Source: Gammaproteobacteria bacterium
GTDB taxonomy: Bacteria; Pseudomonadota; Gammaproteobacteria; UBA6186; Azoamicaceae
Assembly (NCBI GenBank): GCA_013286785.1
Contig: JABDFC010000008.1
Coordinates: 1-58,368 of the forward strand
DNA length: 58,368 nucleotides
Reading direction: 5' to 3'
In this document: piece by piece, positions 35,541-44,128 of the stretch
Layout: every line of letters begins with the position of its first letter
Numbering within the stretch: position 1 is the stretch's first letter
Position numbers and translations under genes: made by a program
The notes under the pieces: generated by a model
What the model was told of the DNA's origin: nothing
The model's input: the letters and a program-made list of their open reading frames with translations, nothing else
The model's database searches: none

Positions 35541-36710
35541 CTAAACCAAGCTTGAGTTTGCCCATCCCTTCCGGTGGATCACCCAAAAAAAGAATAATGA
35601 AATGCTGGTTGAGGCAAAAATGGTGATGCCGATGGGCAAGAATGTTCCGGCGTAAAGATAACTGACAACCAGCAATGCCAGTGCCGTTAACAGTAATCGA
35701 CCAGCGTTGATCAAAGCTGCAGTTCTCGCTTTGCTATTTTCCAACACCTCTAAGGATAACGGATACAGTATGTTAAATGGGAAAACGACGACCGATGCTA
35801 ATATCACCATCGCTCCTGTTATAATCATGGGTTGATCGATCCCAAACACTGCAATTAACAATATTCCTACTGCGCTAAGACCACACAATATTTCACTGTA
35901 AGCCAAGCATTTTTTTTGGCCATAAGCGGCCAAAATTTTGGGACTCAATATACTCACGAGCGAAAATACACCCGCAATCGCTCCCTGGTAAAATCCAAAA
36001 TGATTGAGTTCAACACCCATGTCTTCCATATATAAAATAGGTGCCATTCCGACAAATACCCAATAGGAAATCCCTAAAAAACACATGCCCAAAACGTAAG
36101 CCATCAATTTAGTGGACGTCAAAAGCGGCCAATATGATTTTAAAGTGAGTGAAATCGTCGGATCACTCTTCCTATTTGGAATGGCAAAATACCCCATCGC
36201 CAAAGAAATCACGCCTAAGGCTAGGATCACAACAAAATTTCCTCTCCAATTAAAATACAAATTAACGTAACTTCCTACCACAGGCGCAAAGGCTACCGAT
36301 AAATTAAAGATACCGTTGTAAATGCCCAGAATGGCTGGCTGCTGCTCGATGGGATATTCGTCTGCTATTAATACATAGGCTAAAACAGCAGGACCTGCCA
36401 TGCCGATCCCCTGTAATAACCGACCCAGTAACAGAACGGGAAAGTTTGGTGCAAATACGCAACAGAAGCTGCCTAATACAAAAATAACCAAACTGCCAAG
36501 CATGACATGCCGTCGGTTATAGCGATCGCCTAAGGTCCCAGCGAATAGGGAACAGAGACAATACGCCACGAAATTAATACTCAAGGTTAATTGTACGGAA
36601 AATGGGGATAGATCAAATACGCGTTGCAATTCAGGGAAACTGGGAATGAACAGATCAACCTCTACACCCGATAAAATATCAATAAAAACAATGGTAATAA
36701 AGCGAAACAT
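35541..36710 (-). CDS. MFS transporter, Bcr/CflA drug-resistance type
   Basis: 389 residues, 12 membrane segments. The first helix runs into VDLFIPSFPELQ, matching the D.YLPalP motif of Bcr/CflA carriers, followed by LFAGTLGDRYNRRHVMLGSL (motif A) and LLGRLLQGIGMAGPAVLAYV (motif B/C region). It likely exports drugs or dipeptides using the proton gradient. No good ribosome binding site is seen before the ATG. Confidence 0.87.
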   Translation of the reverse strand: MFRFITIVFIDILSGVEVDLFIPSFPELQRVFDLSPFSVQLTLSINFVAYCLCSLFAGTLGDRYNRRHVMLGSLVIFVLGSFCCVFAPNFPVLLLGRLLQGIGMAGPAVLAYVLIADEYPIEQQPAILGIYNGIFNLSVAFAPVVGSYVNLYFNWRGNFVVILALGVISLAMGYFAIPNRKSDPTISLTLKSYWPLLTSTKLMAYVLGMCFLGISYWVFVGMAPILYMEDMGVELNHFGFYQGAIAGVFSLVSILSPKILAAYGQKKCLAYSEILCGLSAVGILLIAVFGIDQPMIITGAMVILASVVVFPFNILYPLSLEVLENSKARTAALINAGRLLLTALALLVVSYLYAGTFLPIGITIFASTSISLFFFWVIHRKGWANSSLV

Positions 36711-37031
36711 AAAAATTAACCAGCAATGCCTATGCTATACATTCGATGAATTGGTGCTTAGGGCTCGAGCATTGTAATTGCATCGAAACATATCGTAACG
36801 TTTGTTGACTTGCCCCGTGTACTCAGTTTACTAACCCTGAGTGCCGCGCTGCTTGCAAAAAGGTAGTTTACCCATCCTATCAAACCTTGTCATCTGCTAA
36901 AATCGAATGATAAATTCTAAGCCCTTAGCATTAAACCAGCAACACAAGTTCTTGTTGCTAATGATTGCAGGCTTTTTCCCCCATGATTCAGATGATGCCG
37001 GGTGTAACATCATGATATACAGCCTGCTCTT
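36711..37031. other. Intergenic gap with partial repeat end
   Basis: No gene seen. Bases 36798-36820 (TGACTTGCCCCGTG core) match the right end of the palindromic repeat copy at 52271-52337. It is followed by a small inverted repeat, ACTCAG/CTGAGT, at about 36820-36842. Nothing else stands out. Confidence 0.35.
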
Positions 37032-38012
37032 CTAATCCCCTGACACCAAAGAAGTAACAATATTATCTATAAGCTGTTTATTCGCTTCAATGTAGTTTTC
37101 GGCAGCCTGTAAAAGCCCATTTAAGTTTTCAGAAGTAGTATTATCCAGCTGCCCCAAATTTTCTGGTAAAGTAGCTTGTAAACGATGCGCCTTAGAGTAC
37201 AGAATATTAATTTCATCTTCATACCAATCGCTGTCTGCATCCATCATCACATCAATTAAATTGGCTTTCATAACCCAACCAATCATACCGGCGTCCGTTA
37301 ATTTAGAGGCTGTTTGTGCCAACTTCGGGCTGCCCGTACCAATAGAGATAATTCGAATGTTTTCTCTTTGTAAATCGGGCATCAGATTGAAAGATTCCGT
37401 TACACCAATAGTCTCAGGATTATTTGCAAAAATTCCCCCATCCGCTTCTATGTGAATGGTTCCCTGAGTATCTGTAAATTGCTTGGGTGGAAAATACGTT
37501 GGCGCAGCACTCGTAGCTCCCGCTATATCCCGCATGAAATAATCGACCTTACTCTCTAGAGTTTTTCTTGAAGTGAATATATTAGGAGCAGATTTTATTA
37601 AAGAATACGTCGGGATCACAACCGGACACAACGCTTGGCTTAATAAAAAATCTCCAAACATGTTTTTAAGAATTAAGTCATACCCTGTTCTATCATATTT
37701 AGCCCCCCATAACCCATTTCCAGTCAGTATTTTCCTAAAAATTGAATTACTAAAAATTTGACTTGCCTGCCGGAGGTAAATATTCACAATTTCTTTAGCT
37801 GAATATTTTGGTGTTTGTGAATTTTCTGAGCAGGTCAATCCCAAAGCAATCAAGCCACCCGTGGATGTGCCAACAATCAAATCAAACAATTCATGAATGG
37901 GTTTTTGGGTTCCTTCTTCAATATACTGCAAAACTCTAGCGGGAATAATCCCTCGAACTCCTCCCCCATCAATTGACAAAATCCAAAATGGTTTCTGATC
38001 AGAAGTAATCAT
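37032..38012 (-). CDS. Patatin-like phospholipase
   Basis: 326 residues from the ATG at 38012 (GGAG 9 bases upstream; a TTG five codons earlier is less likely). Motifs: oxyanion loop DGGGVRG, nucleophile GTSTGG (Ser ~54), and catalytic Asp in EADGGIFANNP. The plan resembles plant-type patatins, with no signal peptide. It would hydrolyse membrane phospholipids or lysophospholipids; in Legionella many relatives are translocated effectors, while others (CapV) serve CBASS defence, but no cyclase is present here. It lies at the end of a minus-strand run of Nudix, HAD and BP74-like genes, with an 80-base gap. Confidence 0.85.
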   Translation of the reverse strand: MITSDQKPFWILSIDGGGVRGIIPARVLQYIEEGTQKPIHELFDLIVGTSTGGLIALGLTCSENSQTPKYSAKEIVNIYLRQASQIFSNSIFRKILTGNGLWGAKYDRTGYDLILKNMFGDFLLSQALCPVVIPTYSLIKSAPNIFTSRKTLESKVDYFMRDIAGATSAAPTYFPPKQFTDTQGTIHIEADGGIFANNPETIGVTESFNLMPDLQRENIRIISIGTGSPKLAQTASKLTDAGMIGWVMKANLIDVMMDADSDWYEDEINILYSKAHRLQATLPENLGQLDNTTSENLNGLLQAAENYIEANKQLIDNIVTSLVSGD

Positions 38013-38091
38013 CGTCAATTTCTCCAAATAGGGAGGGTCAGATCTTGATGACAGCCCACTGTTCTACCTTATGAGCTGGCCACACGATTTA

Positions 38092-38478
38092 TCAATGGGC
38101 GAGTTCCTGAGTGCTGATCACTGCAGGTATTTCTCGATTAATCTTTGACGCCCAAGGACACCAATGGTTATTGGGTAGCGTACTTCCCCCTACCTCTTCT
38201 AAATGTTTCTCTACATCTCTAACGGATGCATCACAGACTTCTATAGCCACATCGAAAAAATCGATCGTACTGGGTTCTAAATGAAAATGCCAAGCGGGAT
38301 TATAGGCTGCCTTTTCTTTAACAATACGACCACAAATACGCTTTTTTTTCTCAGGCTTTCCTTGTAAAATTTCTCGAGCATGCTCTATTTTGTTTTTTTC
38401 AGTTAGTTTAATAATAAAAGTTTCATCTGTACCATGAAACCCGATTTCAAAGTATGCAAATTTACTATCATCGCTCAT
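38092..38478 (-). CDS. BP74-like domain protein
   Basis: 128 residues from the ATG at 38478, behind AGGAGAG. The pattern FIIKLTEKNKIEHAREILQG, CGRIVKEKAAYNPAWHFHLE, FFDVAIEVCDASVRDVE and NHWCPWASK fits the small domain found in Dictyostelium calmodulin-binding protein BP74 and many bacterial proteins. The biochemical role is unknown. The Cys-Trp-rich end (WCPW) and EVCDA are the most conserved parts. It follows the HAD gene by 24 bases and is surely co-transcribed. Confidence 0.65.
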   Translation of the reverse strand: MSDDSKFAYFEIGFHGTDETFIIKLTEKNKIEHAREILQGKPEKKKRICGRIVKEKAAYNPAWHFHLEPSTIDFFDVAIEVCDASVRDVEKHLEEVGGSTLPNNHWCPWASKINREIPAVISTQELAH

Positions 38479-38501
38479 TTGTTTCTCTCCTGATACTGAC
38501 G

Positions 38502-39197
38502 TCACTGGAACGTCCCTTTCAATCTATCCAATAATTCAACCGCACTCTCTACGATGAGGGTTGGATTGGCTTTAAGAATACTATCATGATACCAAGGATT
38601 TTGTGCATGAGAACCCCCTAAAAATCCAATAACTGGCATATTAGCCGCTTTTGCCGCTTGAATACCAATAACACTATCTTCAATCACCAAACAATCTTTG
38701 GGTTCCACCTTAAGAGTGCGTGCTGCATTTAAAAATACATCCGGTGCGGGTTTACCTCTATGCATTGGCGCACTAAATATGTGGTCGAGCTTAAAATAAT
38801 TCACTAAGTTTGTGATCGTTAGAGTTGTAACTACATAACCATTAGCACCACTTGATGCAATACATTTTTTGATTTTCTTTTGTTCTAGATAATTCATGAC
38901 CTGAGATATGCCTGTTACAGATTTTAAATCTGCAGGAAAAGAATCTTCTATTTTTTTAACCATGGCCATTACGTCAGAATCTGACATCGTTTTCCCAAAT
39001 TCTTTTAGCATAACTTTGTCAAAGCCATCCTTGGTAATCCCTGTCAGAAGTTCAATGGACTTTTCGACTGTCATTGGAAAACCCAAACGAGTCATTTCAG
39101 TTGCATTCACTCTGTGACCAATGATTTCACTGTCGATCAAAACGCCATCATTATCGAAAATGATTAATTCGGGTTTAATTGTGAATACTCTATCCAT
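38502..39197 (-). CDS. HAD-superfamily phosphatase (beta-phosphoglucomutase-like)
   Basis: 231 residues. Motif I FDNDGVLIDSE carries Asn where a second Gly/Ser is typical but keeps both Asp residues; motif II CIASSGANG, motif III HRGKPAPDVF, motif IV VIEDSVIGIQAA. The ~70-residue helical cap after motif I puts it in subfamily I, with phosphoglycolate phosphatase and beta-PGM relatives. It removes phosphate from a small metabolite in the cytoplasm. AAGGAG precedes the ATG. Confidence 0.88.
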   Translation of the reverse strand: MDRVFTIKPELIIFDNDGVLIDSEIIGHRVNATEMTRLGFPMTVEKSIELLTGITKDGFDKVMLKEFGKTMSDSDVMAMVKKIEDSFPADLKSVTGISQVMNYLEQKKIKKCIASSGANGYVVTTLTITNLVNYFKLDHIFSAPMHRGKPAPDVFLNAARTLKVEPKDCLVIEDSVIGIQAAKAANMPVIGFLGGSHAQNPWYHDSILKANPTLIVESAVELLDRLKGTFQ

Positions 39198-39254
39198 TAT
39201 TATTTAAACTCCTTTCCAAACTATTAACTTCCAAGACCAAAAAAATAGTCCTAC

Positions 39255-40130
39255 CTAATGACTACTGCCAAGCGTCGACAGTAATATTTTCATATCTTCG
39301 TATACCTTATCATACGGTTTGAGGGGAAATATCCCGCTAGAGGTTTTTACGGTTTTTGTGTCCATATTAATGTTCTGAAGAGGGATCCACTCATTATGCT
39401 TTACTTCATCATTGTCCTTTGGCACGAGTGTTGGCAATTTATCTCCAGTGATGTCTATCTGGCGAATGATGGAATAAACTTCGGGGGTTTCTAATTCATC
39501 AATAATTTTCTGAGAAACAATAATCCCCTTTTCTTTCTGTAAGTCTGGAATATCCAAGCCGGCTTCTTCCTTAATTTCCCGATACGCAGTTTGTAGTAAG
39601 TTTTGATCAATGATATAAGGTTCTTTGGGAAGTTTCCCCAGGGCATACTCATTCATAAAATGTAAATAAATTTGGGTATAATTAGGCTGTTTCCCCAAGT
39701 TAATTTGATTTTCAATCTCTCTTTCCGAAGATTCAGATACCACATGGGGAATAACAGAGGGATATTGTCCATTAAAAAATCCCGTGGGAGGTTCGCACAC
39801 GCTCACTTTCTGTCCATTAATCACTCGTTCTTGTACTGTCAATAACAAATAATTCTTGTTAGTTTGTTGTTCATGGAATACAACATATACCGCTGTTCCT
39901 GTATACCTAGGTTTAAATCTGGCTACCCAAAGACCATCTCTACCACCTTCGCTGAAATTTCCGGCAGGAAAATATTTTAGTCTCCAGCTAAGATCAGGTT
40001 GGTTTTGAATAACATTAACAGCATATCCTGATTGATTACTCGTTCTCTGTTCCGAATATTTCCCAATACAGTAGCCTGTCAGCAAAATAACGGACATTGT
40101 CACTGTTTTTTTCATTAAATTGTTGAACAT
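39255..40130 (-). CDS. Exported Nudix hydrolase-like protein
   Basis: 291 residues from the ATG at 40130 (TTG at 40139 also in frame). The N-terminus is a signal or anchor segment (MKKTVTMSVILLTGYCIG). The Nudix helix LLQTAYREIKEEAGLDI is intact (REx2EExGL), but the conserved leading Gly (EPPTGFFNG) lies ~70 residues earlier, so the box has a long insertion instead of the usual 5-residue spacer. Nudix enzymes hydrolyse nucleoside diphosphates linked to another group; an exported one is unusual. First of four same-strand genes with gaps of 24-80 bases. Confidence 0.7.
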   Translation of the reverse strand: MFNNLMKKTVTMSVILLTGYCIGKYSEQRTSNQSGYAVNVIQNQPDLSWRLKYFPAGNFSEGGRDGLWVARFKPRYTGTAVYVVFHEQQTNKNYLLLTVQERVINGQKVSVCEPPTGFFNGQYPSVIPHVVSESSEREIENQINLGKQPNYTQIYLHFMNEYALGKLPKEPYIIDQNLLQTAYREIKEEAGLDIPDLQKEKGIIVSQKIIDELETPEVYSIIRQIDITGDKLPTLVPKDNDEVKHNEWIPLQNINMDTKTVKTSSGIFPLKPYDKVYEDMKILLSTLGSSH

Positions 40131-40375
40131 ATCTATCAATTCCCACCAGAGCTATTATCTGATACAGATGATAGATTGTATTGATCCTTGGGTTCTGTTG
40201 CAAATACTACGCTAAAGGATATTGTGAAGGGGCTATATCTAGACGGCATACTCGTTAATAGATTAGTATATCGTTTAGGCTGGCCTTGGTTTCTTTAGTT
40301 TATAATAACTTGAATAAATCACCAGTATTTAATCTAGATTTGACCCATTTATCGGTGCCTAACACCTTTGGCTTT

Positions 40376-41335
40376 ATGAGTATAAAACAAACCAAAAACA
40401 TCCAAGTGGTTCCCTACAATCCTGAATGGCCAAAGCTTTTTCAGTTCGAGGCCAATGCGATTAAGGAGGCATTGGGCCGTAACTGCATTGCGATTCACCA
40501 TATTGGTTCCACCTCAGTACATGGGCTCTCTGCAAAACCAATCATTGATATCATTACGGTTGTCGTGGAACCCACTAACACCATTAAAGCTCTTGAGCCT
40601 CTCGGGATACAATACCGAGGGGAGTATAATATTCCCTTGCACTATGGGTTTAGCAAACGGACTACTATTGACGTCAACCTCCATGTCTATCCTGAAAACC
40701 ACCCTGAAATTGAGCTTAACCTACTGTTTAGAGATTATTTGAGATCACATCCTACAGAACAAGAGGAATACGTGGAACTTAAAAAAAGGTTATTAGCTGA
40801 TCAAACCTCTTTTATTCAAAACAATGGTCAATTTGTCAATTACACCTTAAGGAAAGGGGATTTCATCAGAGGAATCCTCAAAAAAGCTGGGTTTAAGCGA
40901 ATCCGGATGCTGAAATGCAGTGACGAGACCGAGTGGGATGCAGCAAAATATTTTCGCCAAACGTATTTTTTTGATAAAAATAATACGGTTGATCCTTATA
41001 CTTGGACTTTTAACCATCCTGAACACGCGCACTTAATCTTATATGAAGGGACCGAAATCATCGGTTATGCCCATATTCAGTTTTGGCCACAAGCAAGAGC
41101 GGCAATGCGTATTATCGTGATTGATGAAACAAAAAGAAATAAGAATTTTGGCAAGACGTTTTTAGTGCTGTGTGAGAACTGGCTTAAGGCTAAAGGCTAT
41201 ACCAGTATTCATATCGAATCTTCCCCATCGGCATTAGGATTCTATGAAAAAAACAGCTATATCAAAATGCCATTTGCCGATCCTGAAGGACATGAAGGAG
41301 CTGCTTGTGATATACCGATTGGGAAAATACTGTGA
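40376..41335 (+). CDS. GrpB/CoaE-like nucleotidyltransferase fused to GNAT acetyltransferase
   Basis: 319 residues from the ATG at 40376 (the frame runs up to a TTG at 40286; no clear ribosome binding site for either). Residues ~8-175 are a GrpB (UPF0157) domain: VVPYNPEWPKLFQFEANAIK, IHHIGSTSVHGLSAKPIIDI. This family is related to nucleotidyltransferases, function unproven. Residues ~185-319 are a GNAT acetyltransferase: GYAHIQFWPQARAAMRIIVI, the pyrophosphate-binding turn in RNKNFGKTFLVLCENWLKAK, and HIESSPSALGFYEKNSYIKM. Likely modifies a small molecule or protein in the cytoplasm. Confidence 0.82.
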   Translation: MSIKQTKNIQVVPYNPEWPKLFQFEANAIKEALGRNCIAIHHIGSTSVHGLSAKPIIDIITVVVEPTNTIKALEPLGIQYRGEYNIPLHYGFSKRTTIDVNLHVYPENHPEIELNLLFRDYLRSHPTEQEEYVELKKRLLADQTSFIQNNGQFVNYTLRKGDFIRGILKKAGFKRIRMLKCSDETEWDAAKYFRQTYFFDKNNTVDPYTWTFNHPEHAHLILYEGTEIIGYAHIQFWPQARAAMRIIVIDETKRNKNFGKTFLVLCENWLKAKGYTSIHIESSPSALGFYEKNSYIKMPFADPEGHEGAACDIPIGKIL

Positions 41336-41400
41336 AGAAAGGGTTCAGACATCGTAAAAATAACCCAGATCCCCAAGGATACCTGCCATCATTTATTCTT

Positions 41401-41853
41401 CTACTCAACAAAATTGCAAGGAACACTACAACTACTCGGCAAGTATTCAGAGGAGGGGCTGGCGTAACGTGTATCAGCCTTCGGCCCACAGCAAACGCTT
41501 ACGCCACCATAATTGTCGGGAGTGAGGATTAAATACAACAATTGACCGTTTACCGCAGAATCAACATTGTTAAACATGAATAATAATTGTAACTGATTAT
41601 CAGAACCCACACTCCCATAAACATATTCTAATTGGTTTACTGGGGGGTTAGGATAACCACCCCATGATCCAGTCGCCTCATAATTTTCAATAAACACATC
41701 TTTGATGGAGTTCATTAATGGAATGACTGCACCTACACGGGATTGGACCATATACGAATAATAAGAAGGGACAGCTACAGCTGCAAGTATACCGATAATC
41801 ACAATAACAATCATCAATTCTATTAAAGAGAATCCTTTTGAAATTACACGCAT
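41401..41853 (-). CDS. Type IV pilin-like protein
   Basis: 150 residues with a class III leader (MRVISKG, cleaved after Gly by PilD) followed by [20 protein letters not shown], including the essential Glu5. The globular part has four Cys (VCCGPK, SSCSVPCNFVE) that can make the C-terminal disulfide loop. It would be assembled into a type IV pilus or a pseudopilus. No pil or gsp assembly genes adjoin; a second pilin is 7.4 kb away. Confidence 0.88.
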   Translation of the reverse strand: MRVISKGFSLIELMIVIVIIGILAAVAVPSYYSYMVQSRVGAVIPLMNSIKDVFIENYEATGSWGGYPNPPVNQLEYVYGSVGSDNQLQLLFMFNNVDSAVNGQLLYLILTPDNYGGVSVCCGPKADTRYASPSSEYLPSSCSVPCNFVE

Positions 41854-42029
41854 ATACGAGTCGCCTCTATAGGAATAGACCTTTCTTTAATAGAAAAGTT
41901 GCAGTGGAAAGTAAATAGTGTCTAGCACTGAAGAATCCCCACGAAATATGAAAGCATTTTCTCATAAATCAAGAGCTTAGGATTGATAAGCACAGAGCCT
42001 TGTGATCTTATTTGTTTATTTTGAACACT

Positions 42030-43952
42030 TTAGAAGGAGGGCTCTTTGATCGTGACGCTAGATTCATTCATAAACTCTGGGTTTACCGCTTCAAAGCTGC
42101 CTCCAAGCACATCGTGCAGCCACTTTTCGGCAAAAGCAAGAAAGACATCAATATTTGCATAACGCCTGAATTGATGTCCTTCATCAGAAAAAGAAAGTAA
42201 ACAGGTTTTCTTTTTCAATCGTGTTAATTCATTAAAAATTTGCTCTGACTCTTCTTTAGTGACAATGGGATCATTATCTCCTTGGATCAAAAGCAGAGGA
42301 CGCTCAATCTGACTCGCAAAATTAAGCGGTGAGCGACTTGCTAAAAATTGCCGTCCTTCTGGTTCGCTGGGACTACCGCCCATACTTTTCACAAAGGCAC
42401 CTTTGGTAAAAAACAATTCCGTATCCGATAAAGGATAGCTGGGAAAATCCCAATACTTTGGAACTTTTTGCATCACGGTGATTAAACTGGAAGGCCCAAC
42501 AATGGAAACCCCTACTGCAAATTCATTCGGAGTGAATGTTAATGCCGCCAAGGTCGAGTAACCGCCATAACTTCCCCCCATTATCCCAACCTGTGGCTTG
42601 GTTGTAATTCCTCGGTCAATGCACCATTTTACTCCATCGATGAGATCAAAAAGTGCCTTTCTACCCCATTCCCCATTTCCACCATTGACAAGGTTTTTCC
42701 CAAATCCTGAAGATGATCTGAAATTGACAAGCAGAACAGCATACCCTCGACTTGCCAGCCATTGTGCATAAGGATGGTAACCCCAATTATCTCGTGCTTG
42801 AAAAGGACCGCCATGAGGAAAAACCATCAACGGGATGGTTCTTTTGATAGAATCTAGAGATTTAATTTGATGAGGAAGAGTAATATAAGCGGTCAGTTTT
42901 AGCCCATCTCTGGTTTCAAACTCAAAAGGGATCATATCAGATAGCTGAGGATGCGTTTTTGCAACAAACAATGTGATGAGTTGATCATTGTCTCGATTAT
43001 AGAGGTAGAAACTTGCCCCTATTCTTTTGGGCTCGTAAGTTCTGATGATCCAAAGATTTTTGCTCTGACTTATCACTTCAAAATCGGTACCAAGCTCTCT
43101 TTGGAGAAAATCAAAATTTCCAGCCCCAAAACTATGCCACTCTTTTTTAAACCAAGTGGTTGCATACATAAAAGGACCTTCGTCTATAAAAACAATATCA
43201 CCGATATCACTCTTCAAATTATGAGCCAAACTGGTTTCTTTCCCAGACACTAAATCCACAGATTTAAGCTTTGTCGTATCGGAATTTCTTGAGTCGGCAA
43301 AATACAGCACTGAATTTTGAATTTTTAGCATTCGAGAATGAAAGGCATCCTCTGGTGAGAAGTGAAGACAAATCGTATCTTCCCTATAAACTTCAATCGA
43401 TCCATCTTCATGAACTTCCTCTTTGAAGACTATCTTGAGATTTTCATCAAAAACAAATCGAGAAAATCGATCGTTTTCAAAAACTCTAGTGAGTGAGTCA
43501 TTACTGAAATCCAGGATAAAAACATCATGATAGCTAGGATTTCGATCATTGATCCCAACCGTAACTTTATGACCACTAATTTTGAATATTTTTGCTGTGA
43601 TAGAGTTAAAAGCTTCGGTGTGTTTTATTAATTCTCGCGATTCAATATTGATAGAATACAGTTGGTAGGATTTCGAACCGTTGCTGTCTTTTAAAAAAAC
43701 AATATTTTTTGAGTCACCAACCCAAAAGAACCGATAAATTTCGGGCGTTGTGAAATGAGTGAGTTGAACTAATGCATCGTCTTGGTGACACTCATTCGTA
43801 GCACAAATATGAAGGTTCATAACCCCGGTGGGTTCTCCCTTGACATAAGCAAGATACTTAGAATCGGGGCTTATTTTTACCGCCATCACTTCTGGAGGAG
43901 CAAAAAGGACGGCTCTGGGAATATAGGGTAAGGTTAGTTGATCTTCTGTCAC
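42030..43952 (-). CDS. S9-family (prolyl oligopeptidase-like) serine peptidase
   Basis: 640 residues from a GTG at 43952, chosen because GGAGG lies 9 bases upstream; an in-frame ATG at 44042 would add 30 residues without a ribosome binding site. An N-terminal beta-propeller (~30-370; SPDSKYLAYVKGE, WVGDSKNIVFLKD) precedes an alpha/beta-hydrolase domain: GGPFQARDNWGYHPYAQWLA (oxyanion), nucleophile MGGSYGGYS, Asp in QGDNDPIV and His in DEGHQF. No signal peptide, so it is probably cytoplasmic, degrading small peptides like acylaminoacyl or oligopeptidases. Confidence 0.88.
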   Translation of the reverse strand: MTEDQLTLPYIPRAVLFAPPEVMAVKISPDSKYLAYVKGEPTGVMNLHICATNECHQDDALVQLTHFTTPEIYRFFWVGDSKNIVFLKDSNGSKSYQLYSINIESRELIKHTEAFNSITAKIFKISGHKVTVGINDRNPSYHDVFILDFSNDSLTRVFENDRFSRFVFDENLKIVFKEEVHEDGSIEVYREDTICLHFSPEDAFHSRMLKIQNSVLYFADSRNSDTTKLKSVDLVSGKETSLAHNLKSDIGDIVFIDEGPFMYATTWFKKEWHSFGAGNFDFLQRELGTDFEVISQSKNLWIIRTYEPKRIGASFYLYNRDNDQLITLFVAKTHPQLSDMIPFEFETRDGLKLTAYITLPHQIKSLDSIKRTIPLMVFPHGGPFQARDNWGYHPYAQWLASRGYAVLLVNFRSSSGFGKNLVNGGNGEWGRKALFDLIDGVKWCIDRGITTKPQVGIMGGSYGGYSTLAALTFTPNEFAVGVSIVGPSSLITVMQKVPKYWDFPSYPLSDTELFFTKGAFVKSMGGSPSEPEGRQFLASRSPLNFASQIERPLLLIQGDNDPIVTKEESEQIFNELTRLKKKTCLLSFSDEGHQFRRYANIDVFLAFAEKWLHDVLGGSFEAVNPEFMNESSVTIKEPSF

Positions 43953-44128
43953 TCTGCTATTCCTCCAACGCAAAGTATTATTGTAACAATAAAAATTATA
44001 AGTAATCCAAACTAATTTATATAAATCAAAAAAGAGTGCCATATCAGGACGGTTTCTCTTTGATACTGTCTTCGGGTAACTGTTAGATAATGATAGGGTT
44101 GGGACTTGTGACCTTCAACGAAAATCCA

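Noticed and set aside
43953-44042. ATG start for the S9 peptidase
   Set aside because: A GTG at 43952 has GGAGG at the right distance, whereas the ATG at 44042 has none and adds a peptide not typical of the family.
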